A stretch of DNA of 64,000 bases. Source: Eucalyptus grandis. Lineage: Eukaryota > Streptophyta > Magnoliopsida > Myrtales > Myrtaceae. Each line of letters opens with the position of its first letter. Positions within the stretch are counted from its first letter, which is position 1. The DNA is taken from the NCBI RefSeq assembly GCF_016545825.1, contig NC_052618.1:47004196-47068195 (forward strand), given 5' to 3'. Shown here one piece after another: positions 48,299 to 57,919 of the stretch. The translations under genes and the position numbers were made by a program. Under the pieces are notes generated by a model. It had not been told where the DNA came from. It did not search any database and worked only from the letters and a program-made list of their open reading frames with translations.

Positions 48299-49290
48299 GG
48301 CTTAGTTCGTTTACGTTTTCCAGATTTTCCGGCATTCGTTTCAAGGAAAATGAATTGTTTGGCGAAAGAAAACATATTCCAATAAGAAAAAAAAAAGTCT
48401 TCTAAAAAAGGGAAAATATTTTTTATTTTTGAAAAATGGAAAACATTTTCCCCACTTGCTCTCTTTTATCTTGCACCCCTACAAACTTTCACTTCTCTTT
48501 CTTTCTTTTCTTTTTTAATAGAAAATTCAAATTATTTTTTCTTTTTTTCTTTTTTCTCTCCTTTGTTTTCCTTTTCTTCTTTCTTGGCCAATCACTGGCC
48601 ACAAGCAAGCTTAGGCTTGTCACTTGCTAGATTGGTGAGCACAAGCATCTACCTGAGTCCAACGTAAGCTGCTGCACCGCACCTCCTGCCTCTGGATGAC
48701 GACCCGCCGCCGCTTCTCACTGTCGCAGAGTCGTTGCCTGCGCATCCTCACACGTGAACCGCTGCTGCAACTGCAATGTCTGATAAGCCTAGTCCATCTT
48801 CTGGTCGCGCCCTTTGCGCCCTGCGACGTCCTTGCTGCTCAACGCGAGTAGCCGTCCTGAGTCCTGCCACTGTTTGCTGCCTCTGCCGCCGCTCGTCGCC
48901 TGCACCAACGACAACGAAGCTGCCTTGTTCCGCTGCCGCTCGTGACCCGCGACGACAATCTGCTGATCTGTGTAGTCCCTTGGCCGAACCTGTTGCTGCG
49001 CTGTTCCTACCGGCGGTCCCTGAAGCTGAGCTTGACGCCGCCTAATCGCGCTCCACGCTATCGCGAGGTCCTAGCCTGGTCGAATCCGTGTTGCTACCTT
49101 CCCCTTACGTTTTGCAGGTTTCTTAAGCGGTCCCGAAGCTTCCTCGCTGTTCATCAGGGCGGGAGCAGCCACGTCTTCGTCCCATTAACGAGATCAGTTC
49201 ACGAATCAGACCATCGTGATTCACCATCTGAATTTGGAAGCCAATATTTGGATTGGGCAAAATCTTGTCTAATTTGATTTTTGAATATTT
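48299..49290. mobile_element. GC-cored non-autonomous element
   Basis: Left arm (48299-48560) has 'ttcgtttacg', 'cattcgtttcaaggaaaatg' and 'gaaaatattttttattt', matching the reverse-complemented right arm of the 17.6-18.6 kb element. A pyrimidine tract leads into a GC-rich centre (48590-49180). The right end is unclear. The plus frame 48776-49045 is Arg/Cys/Pro-rich with no motif and is treated as a by-product of the GC core. Confidence 0.45.
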
Positions 49291-49384
49291 TGTTTCCTTA
49301 TTTAAAATATTGTTGATGTATATGATTGAATTTTCAGATGTATTATGCTATTTATAATATTGAGTATCATTTTAAATTATGGAT

Positions 49385-49560
49385 TATTTCCTAATTTCAC
49401 AACCTGTCATAATTGTCAATCCGATCTCACGCCTGAGATATGATTCCTGATTGCATAAAAAATGGTCAATCTAATCTTATGCTAGAAATATTATTCGCGA
49501 TTTCGTAAAAAAATTGTCCAATTCGATCTCATGCCCAACATATAATTTGTCCATTAATTT
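49385..49560. repeat. Three imperfect ~55-bp direct repeats
   Basis: Each unit has a 'ttgtcaat(c)cgatctcacgcc'-like stretch followed by 'atatgattc' (49408, 49464, 49517 approximately). Diverged; AT-rich surroundings to 50430 hold no gene. Confidence 0.6.
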
Positions 49561-50433
49561 CAAAAGTTAAATGGATATGCATAATATCTCATGTGATTTG
49601 GTGTCGTATTTGATGTGGATATGACATTTGTTTGATTTAAATTGATTTTGCTTCCATAAAAGAAAATCCAAAAAAATATTGAAATTCGATTTGATTCTCG
49701 TTGATAATAATGCTAATTTTGGACTAGATTGCATTGTATAAGGCATTTTATTTATTCCGAATTTTTTTAATAAAAATCCAAAATAAAATTACTTTAGGAT
49801 AGATTAGACTCCCTTTCTTAGAATAGATTGCATGCTTAAATATTAGGAATTTTTAATTTCGAATTTTAATAAAAAAATAAAAGATAGCGAGTGCTATGCA
49901 GGATCAATTTGCATAGTAAATTGCATATCTGGGAATAATTTAAATTAAAGCATGTGACATGTTAGAATAGTTCCATAAATTTTTATTTTCCATCAAATTA
50001 AGTCTTTTAATTAATGTCACATGACATATAATTTGCTTGATAGGCTGCATGCTGCATGTCATTTTAGTTAGGCATTTTTTGTACGTCATTGCACTGCATT
50101 GCACATGCATTAGGTTTCATTTAAATAAGTGAAAACCCAAAAAAACATTTAAGCGAAATTGCTTGTTGATTGAAGATCATATCTATGATTATTGATATGC
50201 TTTCGTTACTTTAAAGTAAGTATTTCCTCTCTATGCTTGCAATTTATTTACCACTTTTCTTTAATGAGTGTTAAATAATGGTTGCGCATAACCAGAAATT
50301 GGACCAAACGAATAATCATGATATCTTCATGTCATGATTGGACTTAATAAATTAAAATGATTGAAAAGCTCTTAACCTCACAAGGTCAAATATTTTGAAT
50401 AATCTAATTTGGTAAAATTATGAAAACTAATAT
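49561..50433. other. AT-rich spacer
   Basis: No gene. The right part (from about 50340) belongs to the dispersed repeat that is the SINE target. Confidence 0.4.
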
Positions 50434-50445
50434 CTATTTGTTTTC

Positions 50446-50634
50446 ACCAGCGCCCGCGGTGGCCGCGATGGTTGGAGCTTTCTCCCCACCGAGGAGGGAG
50501 GGGTTCAAAACCCCGCATCCTCACTGCGCAACTCACCTACGACTGGGTCTGTGGTGGCGGCGCAGTTCGCCCCGGGTTTACCTCGCCGGTTGCCGGTTAT
50601 ACGAGGGTTCTCGGGTCATCAAAAAAAAAAAAAA
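50446..50634 (+). mobile_element. tRNA-derived SINE
   Basis: A tRNA-like head with an A-box-like region (GGTGGCCGCGATGGTTGG) and a clear B box (GGGGTTCAAAACCCC) about 50 bases on, then a GC-rich body and a 14-A tail. It is bordered by CTATTTGTTTTC (50434-50445) and CTATCTGTTTTC (50635-50646), a 12-bp target duplication with one mismatch. Copies of the surrounding repeat without the insert occur near 21610-21680 and 53345-53400. About 190 bases, usual for plant SINEs; RNA polymerase III transcribed if active. Confidence 0.85.
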
Positions 50635-50829
50635 CTATCTGTTTTCCTACTCAAATTTGGCCAAATTTTGATTGGGCATAACTTATGTTCATCGACTCAA
50701 TTTTTGCACTAGGGGAAAAGTTCCTTACTCAATAATTTCAAAAATCCGATTCGATATTTTAAAAAGTAGAGTCAATAGATGTAATGAAATCAATATGGAA
50801 GATGCAACTTTGCTTCTTGCTACATGGGC

Positions 50830-52165
50830 TAATAGTGGCCTTGTTTCGTTCGGTTTTGGGGAAATGTCATTAGGAAAATGCAAATATCTTTGTGTTAAAA
50901 AGGTTTTCTAAAATGCAAATAGTGTTTGGTTAATTATATTTTTAAGGGTTAATACCTCTAAAAACCCCAAACTGGTATGCCTGTGACAAATTTATCCCAA
51001 ACTATTTTTTTTTTACCATGAAAAATCCCAAACTGGTATACCTGTGACAAATTTATCCTGATTGACTATAAAAAAAACTATAAACTGGTACATTTATGAC
51101 AAATTTACCTTGAACGAATTTATTCGACCGCAAAAAACCTCAAACTGGTAAATTTGTTACAAATATACCATTCGTTAAATTGGATTAATATAAAAAAATC
51201 ACAAAAATTGTAAATTGTGACAAACAAGGCATAAAATTCCAAATTAGTATACCAATCAATTGTTACGTGTCATTTAACTTAATAATTTAACAATAAAATT
51301 TAACGAAAAATAATAACGGATAAATTTGTCACAAGTGTACCAGTTTTTGGTAAATTTATCAAAGATATACTAGTTTAAGATTTTTAGTAATCAAAAAAAT
51401 AGTTTGGGGTAAATTTGTCACATGTATACTAGTTTAGGGTTTTTCAGGTATTAACCCTATTTTTATAGTGTATTGGGCTTTGGCTTAAATGCCATTTGGT
51501 AAAAACTATATTTTGTTAATAATTTTTGCTAATTTTTCAAAAAAAATTAAAAATATATTTTTTTAGAAGATATTAGCCACTACCGTGGGCCAAAACAATC
51601 GATGGCCAACCGTCGGCAGCTAGATTTGGTTGTTGGACAGCCTTACCTAATGTTGCCTAACCTAAGCAATGCTTGGCATAGCGCGACCCGGGCGGCCATC
51701 ACCTGGGTGGCCACCTAGGTCACCGCGACCCAAGCGATACCGATGCCTGGGTGGCTGCTTGAGTCGCCTGACCCCAAGTAATGCTCACTTGGGTCGCAAC
51801 CACCCAGGCGATGCCTGAGGTCACGTGACTTGGTCGCAACCCCCAAGCAACGATCGTCCGTGTCATGTGACCCCTCAGGTGATAGTCACTGCTATGCTAC
51901 CCCTTGGCTAGTGGTCGGCCTCCATTCGGCTTCTCTGACCAAACCCATGGAGAAGATGAACAATGATGAAGAGTCAACTTGCATTTTGAAAATCCTACTT
52001 GCCAAGATATGTCCAAACTTGCTTTTGGCTAAAGGCCCTTAGAGTCATTTGGAAATATAATTGTATTTTCTCAAAACTGAGCAAAAGACAAAATAAACTC
52101 TACTTGCATTTGGCCAATGGACTATAGAGACCGAAAGCCTTTTCTAAACGTTGAACCAAAGGGGG
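50830..52165. mobile_element. GC-cored non-autonomous element inserted beside a DUF247 relic
   Basis: Flanking sequence on both sides is collinear with one uninterrupted stretch at 61.22-61.27 kb (left 'aaatcaatatggaagat', right 'tattgcaa...cag..tat'). The intervening 1.3 kb is therefore an insertion. Its ends are GGCCTTGTTTCGTTCGG and (reverse) CCCCCTTTGGTTCAACG. The GC-rich core is at 51590-51930. Another TIR element is nested in it. No protein. Confidence 0.55.
50945..51458. mobile_element. Long-TIR element with subterminal repeats, nested
   Basis: Begins AGGGTTAATACCT and ends with its complement (AGGTATTAACCCT). Both arms carry several copies of a ~30-base motif (AAACTGGTATACCTGTGACA then AATTTATCC), four on the left in one orientation and at least three on the right inverted. 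The flanks both read ATTTTTA (50938-50944 and 51459-51465), a 7-bp target duplication though AT-rich. No coding capacity; MULE-like or similar. Confidence 0.8.
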
Positions 52166-53260
52166 CTAGTATTGCAAGACAGTGTATATTGTTTGAATCA
52201 TGCCCGACAGTATCACGATAAGCCCGAAAAAAATGGCCATGTGTTGTCATGAAAAGCGTGCCCAACGAAGATAAGCCCATCCATACTTAAGAGACTTATT
52301 TATAGTTGCAAAGTGCAAGGCTAGCTCCTGTAGGCCTTAAAAAAAGCGCCTTTGCAAATGTCACCGAAAAGTCCTTGTTGCTCATGCCATGATTTGAGAT
52401 GACTTTGCAGTCAGCAAAAATTGGACATCATCGGCCGTATGAATGAGGCATCCCATACCCGAGTGCTTGGCCAAGACACTGTTCAAAAGCAATCATACTG
52501 GTGAGGATGCAATTGAGATCATCATCATCATATTTTGCTATCTTTGGAGTTCTAATGGTTCTGCGCTTTCTGTCAAATTTGATCTCTAGTAAGGTGCTGG
52601 CTTCCCTTTGTTTGAATCCGATTCCCACTTGACGCAACTCGGAAGTAGAACTGATCAAATGACAAGATTAGTTCTCGTCCATTGGATTGTCTTGTTGATC
52701 CAAAGGTATCAAGTTCAGACAATATAAATCGAGTAAATACACTCCTTTTAGATTGGTCCATCTTTGCCAGCTCCTTTCTCGAAGATGGCGAACAAATGCA
52801 AGGCGAGATCAGCCAAGAACATTCGTCGTTTCAAACAAATCCTCAATAACATAGTACAGGACGTGGTTCTTAAGTCGTAGAAGGTCCTGCACAAGAGAAT
52901 TGGACACGAATGAACTGATTATTAGCATATTGTTGGGCAGTATGTATCCAGCAAATTGTTGGTGCTCTTTGAATGGCACTGGTGGGATCATTTTTTCTTT
53001 AAGTGGCGCTACATGGATGAGGTTTTTAAGGCGAACACCGTGCAGTTGAGTTCGCCCCAGCATAGTATGGATGTATCTCCACTTGTGCCCCTAAAGCATG
53101 TGCAATTGCAATTCTACATGGTGGTACCGGCCAATAGAGACGATGCGAGGCTGACACGCCTCGGCAATACCTCTGGCTATAGCCTGAGGGACTTTGAAGA
53201 AGACGCTACATCTGATTCAATCTACCATCTCAGCGCTATCTTGTATATTTGATATTCTTC
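52166..53260 (-). pseudogene. UPF0481/DUF247 pseudogene
   Basis: Minus strand. Readable words are VGIGFKQREASTLLEIKFDR (about 52580-52635), DDDLNCILTSMIAFEQC (about 52480-52530), LVQDLLRLKNHVLYYVIEDLF (about 52830-52895) and the start region near 53128-53250. They are collinear with the 61-62.5 kb copy but lie in different frames with large internal losses (residues between the middle and N-terminal words are shortened). DUF247 proteins are plant-specific with unknown biochemistry. This copy cannot be functional. Confidence 0.85.
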
Positions 53261-55075
53261 TAGATGGCAACTCTAGGCTAAGTAATCTAGAAGATTAGAA
53301 TGCTCTGACTCTTCTCAGGTCCATTTCATGTCATATAATTGGCAAAGATTTTGAAAAATAATATTTGTCTATTTTTATGCAAATTTGGACCAGCTTTAAT
53401 TGGACATTACTTTTCTATCCGACGTTTCATTAACTCAATTTTTGCACCCACGGGAATCTCGTGAACATTGTTTTCAAAAATGCGTTTCGATTGGGAAAAA
53501 AGAAATGGAAGCGGTGTTAGTGCATATGAATTGGGTTTGGGTTCACATGGGTGGAGAGAAGGGGGGAAACAAGCGGTACTAGTTTTTCTTTTTTTCACCC
53601 TACATTTCGTGTGAGCTTAGTACCTTAGGATTAACAAGACAATTATCTAGCAGACGAGAGGTCGTCTTATCATTTGATTAGATCTGCTACCAAACTTTGT
53701 TGAGAGGGGCTTGGATTCAAGCAGAAGCAAGCCAAGACCTTCCTTGGATCAAATTTAACAGCGGGCACAAAGTAAATACTGGTCCCATGGGCGTGCAAAA
53801 TGAAAGTGAAACGCTATTATTTTCATACATGAGATGAAACTATTTAACGTTAAATATACAAAGCAAGTAGTCAGAGCCAATCTAGAAATCAGATTATTAC
53901 TTTCAAAGCAAATAAAATTGTTTGTGAAGTTAAATAGTACTTGTTTATGGGGAAAAAAATTAGACAACCTATGGTATCTAAAGGGGACAACGAAAAGGTC
54001 CATCATGCACCAATGTGTCGTATTGAATTAGACAATTATATCGATTTGATCAGCGAATTAAATAAGCCGATATTTGCTGGAGGCAACCAGAGTAAGTTAA
54101 AGGTGTTTTCATTTGTCTGTCGTTGCTTGTCTGCTCTTTGCACTCCAGAAAGACAGCTGAGCCCATGCCTCACGCGGGCGGAACCAAGGCAGGTCCGTCA
54201 TCGTCACGCTCCGATCCGACGGTCGATGTCGATAGGCTTCAGATCGGACGGCCGACAAAACGCAGGATTCGACGGTCGAGGGACACGAGGTAACTTTGGC
54301 TTGCATCACGGGGTTGACTATGCCCTGTAGTGTTGGAGACAACCTAGCAAACGGGTCAAAAATGCCGACGCGTTTCCGAGATTTCTGGCACGCGAGTTGA
54401 AGCTGAACGGAAGTGGGAAGGCGTCTCATTCGACATGACGTGAAACAACTCTGTCCTTTGCTCCCAGGCTTTCGGGCACGTGCCAACGACGTAATTTGAG
54501 TTCATTAGACCAAAGCAATCATGAAAAACCTGTTAATTTCGCGATGGTTGCATTCACATTCCAGCTCAACCTCTTAAAGCAGGGATGGCTTCAACAGCAC
54601 AGATCAATGCATCTAGTTTAAAATCACAAAACACGTGCTTGATTTCTATGATACTAAGTTCGAAAAGATTCGAGATTGGTCATATGCTTAGATAAATGCT
54701 CACTTATTATTCTGATTAGCGATGTAATTGGGTGGGGATCGGGTATTTGCTCATTACGAGGTGGATCCTTATTTTCCAAAAACGGGTTTTCGCTCATATG
54801 AACTAGATTTGGACTTTTTCTTTTTCTCTCAAGCTCAAGTTCAATTAACATGACTTGATTCAACGTAGCTTTCATTTTGTCATACATTTTCTTCTTCCGT
54901 TTCTTCCCTTCTCGACATCTTACCTTGTTTTCAATTTAAGGGTTTAAATTTGAAAAATATCATGCTTTCGGAAAATATTTTTCTAAAAGATATTTTCTAA
55001 GAAAATGACTTTATTTTCCGATGATCACGTGACCGAAGACCGCTCTTCTTGGTAAGACTGAAGCGGCACCATTTG
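53261..55075. other. Insertion-derived spacer, no gene recognised
   Basis: Includes one copy of the dispersed AT-rich repeat (about 53340-53480) and a GC-rich patch (54110-54490) with opposing open frames but no motif or splice pattern. Confidence 0.45.
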
Positions 55076-55800
55076 ATGCTTTCTTAGTGGAGACATGGAT
55101 CTCAATTGATACGATACTTTCCCCGATGTCCTTAAATAAATCTCAACCGTTAATTTTTTCACCGACAATATTCTAATCAACCAATAGAATTTGTTAGAAT
55201 AAAGTATCTTCGTCCCATCGCCAGACCGAAAATATCTTGGACTGCAACCCAGCCGCAGCCGTCAAAAACACATGTTTTCCCCAACTTTGACCTGGTGATT
55301 TGGAAAAGCAGGGAGGTCTGAAAACCCAAAATTGCCCTCCCGCTGACTTCTACGACGAGGTCAAAGGTCAAGGACTCGATGGTCTCTTCGCCCTCCTGAG
55401 CGCCGCCTCCGGAATATTCTGCGGACGGAATGCGAAACGTTGCAAATGCGCATTTTTCCTTCCTCGCAGGACTTTCTTTGAAGTGACACTTCCTTAATTA
55501 TTTTTTTATTCGGTTTCGAGATCTTTTTTGTTTTGTTAATTACATGACATTTAAATATAAGGTTACCAAATATATATAATTTGTTCATCATTTGACCAAA
55601 TTCTTTAAGGTATATGTACCAAAATCAGCTATACATATATCAATTTTTTTGGGACAATTTGAGTGGACAAAATAACCTCGAGAAAAAGATGATTTTTCTT
55701 GCTAATGGTCCCGAAACCGACCTCTTGGAGCACACGCCCTAACCATTGTAGTGTGAGTTATATGTTCCGGCTTATTATAAAGTTTCTTGAGATGTAAAGT
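55076..55800. other. Duplication copy 2, non-coding, containing the copia-1 empty site
   Basis: Aligns with 26650-27093 and then directly with 33714 onward; the point matching the copia-1 target is near 55495-55512, where no element is present. Confidence 0.75.
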
Positions 55801-55802
55801 AA

Positions 55803-56100
55803 TATTGAGATTTAACTCAAATTGATAAAAGTTTTGTCACATTATTTGAAGAAAGGGGGAATTTAGCCTAAAATGCTCTTTAATATTGAGATTTAACTTA
55901 GATCGATAAAAGTCTTGTCACGTTATTTGAAGAAAGAGGGTTTAACTTAGATCGGTAAAAGTCTTGTTACGTTATTGGAAAAAAGAGGGAATTTAGCCTA
56001 AGATGCTCTTTAATAATGAGATTTAACTTAGATCAGTAAAAGTCTTGCCACGTTATTTGAAGAAAGAGGGAATTTAACCAAAGATGCTCTTTTTTTTTCT
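55803..56100. repeat. Four imperfect ~80-bp tandem units
   Basis: Each has 'gagatttaactt', 'gataaaagtcttgtcac', 'ttatttgaagaaagaggg' and usually 'aatttagcctaagatgctct'. The second unit is shortened. Copy 1 of the duplication (34085-34135) has one unit only. Confidence 0.85.
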
Positions 56101-56343
56101 TTCCTTTTCTTCTTCCTTTTCTAACCCCAACGAGGAGGCTTCCAAGATCTCTCTCCCACCTTCCTAGTTCCAACAACTTTCCTTGCGTCACAAGTCGGCT
56201 CCTTTGATATTTTACTATTTCTTCAATATTTTAAACGTTTTTAAGATCTTTCTCTCTCATGCTTGCTGTAACTCTCTCTCTCTCTTTCTCTCTCTCATGC
56301 TTTCTTGGTTCTTTCCGCTAACCTAGGAAGGACGCCATACATG

Positions 56344-56352
56344 TATATATAG
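56344..56352 (+). promoter_or_regulatory. Probable TATA box of the NDA gene
   Basis: TATATATAG. A transcript starting near 56380 would have a first leader exon ending at a GT near 56443 (ccag|gtacgg) and splice to an acceptor at 57852 (ttctcag). The acceptor is conserved in the pseudogene copy, but this TATA region is not. Confidence 0.5.
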
Positions 56353-56442
56353 CATGGTGCATTGTCTGAACCTCCTAATATATTGGACTCTCTCTTCTCC
56401 GGCTCAACCTGAAAGCTCAGAAGGTCATCGTGAAGGAACCAG

Positions 56443-57852
56443 GTACGGAGAATGCTATTTCCTTGGTTGAACTTGGAACCTCCATTGCTGGATGATATTG
56501 CCTGTGGTCAAGCATGTTTATTTCTGATTCTTGTTCTGGGTGCTCTGCTGCCTCTGGCCATTCTTTTGCATGCGAAATTCTTGGGTAATATGGCTTAGAT
56601 CAATAAGGTGGTGACTGGCAAGATCTGTGGGGCTTGTGCTTTTCTTGTTTCTTTCCTTGCTAAACCATGGAGACCCAACTGACTTTTTGAGATGGTTTTA
56701 ACGTCCATTGCACTGGAAAGATCTGATTTTGAAGAAGCATAACGAGGGAAGCTCTCTGTTTTTGCTCCTGATCAGTGGTAGTGATCGTTGTAGTGGCGTT
56801 CGAGGTGATCCTCGCAAATAATTGCTTACTTGCGACTTTTTGTCGACTTTGATGCACATCTCGCAAGCTTCTTTCTTCCAGTAGAAATGCTTGGACACGA
56901 TGAAAATGTCCAACTTTGATTATCTGCCAATCGGGGTTTTTCAAAGGACAGGATACTAGACTAAAAGCACCTACTTTTCTTTGTCGCTGGTCTCAGTTAC
57001 ATTAAGGCACTGCTATTAATTGGTTGTTGATTTTCCTTGAAACAGGGCTCACTCGTTAGATCTGCCGTTGCTTTATTTTACCTCTTCGTATTTTGTCCAT
57101 TTCATATCAACGTGTGATTACAAATGCACTATTGAACAATATTCAGCTAATGACCCTTTATGTGATCTAACCTTATGGAACTAATAAAATTTCTAGGTGA
57201 AAAGACCTCCTGTTCTTTCCTTTTGTTCTGCTTTTGTCTGGGTGTTGATCCGATTACAGAGCAGGTGAAATGAACTCCATTCTTATAATTCACTCGTGAA
57301 GAGAGGAATTTACAGCTTTAATTGTTTAAAGGAAACCGTTTGTGTCTGTTGATATTCTTTTTTCGCTGTTCTTGATCATGGCATCCCATGAAAACCTCCA
57401 GGCATAAGCTGACACTTCGTGAGATTTGCATTTGGTGGATTTTGGAAGCTAGAAAAATGAGATTGTTGAAATCATCAATTTGGCTGTTGCAGAAAAGAAA
57501 ATTCTTTGATTGAATGAGTCAGTTACAAATTATGCCTTTCCTCCAAGAAATACGGACCTTCTTTTTTGTCTTTTAATGGCTTATAGAAAACCACAAGAAA
57601 TTTTCTCATTGTATGTGCCATCAATTGATGACCCAAGCTAAGTTGGCTTCTGGTTTTTATCCCAGCAGTCATCGAAGAAATCGTTGTCAGACACCCATTA
57701 ATTATCTTCATTTCCCTTGGACCATTCTCCAATTGTTCTACATGTTGTCTTTACCTCCTCCTGATATCATGGAGTGATCAGATTGTCTTTCTCTCTATAT
57801 ATATATATCTGCTTTTCTTATAGTTTAAGCCCAGGCCTCTCTTTTTTCTCAG
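56443..57852 (+). other. Inferred leader intron of the NDA gene
   Basis: About 1.4 kb with no gene on either strand. The 3' end has a polypyrimidine tract and CAG. Inferred from the TATA position, donor and conserved acceptor; not proven. Confidence 0.4.
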
Positions 57853-57919
57853 GTGCAATTTCATCAATAGGCCTAAGGATCCAGGCTATTGACTTGTTGA
57901 AGTATCAGTGTTGTACTCT

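Noticed and set aside
48776..49277. Cys/Arg/Pro-rich frames as a small secreted protein
   Set aside because: No signal peptide; composition follows from the GC core of a transposable element.
50446..50520. tRNA gene
   Set aside because: The B box and A-box-like words are present, but a clean cloverleaf is not apparent and the sequence continues into a body, poly(A) tail and target duplication, so it is a SINE.
54109..54486. 125-residue minus frame and 129-residue plus frame in a GC-rich patch
   Set aside because: They lie opposite each other, have no motif, and the patch is within inserted spacer DNA.
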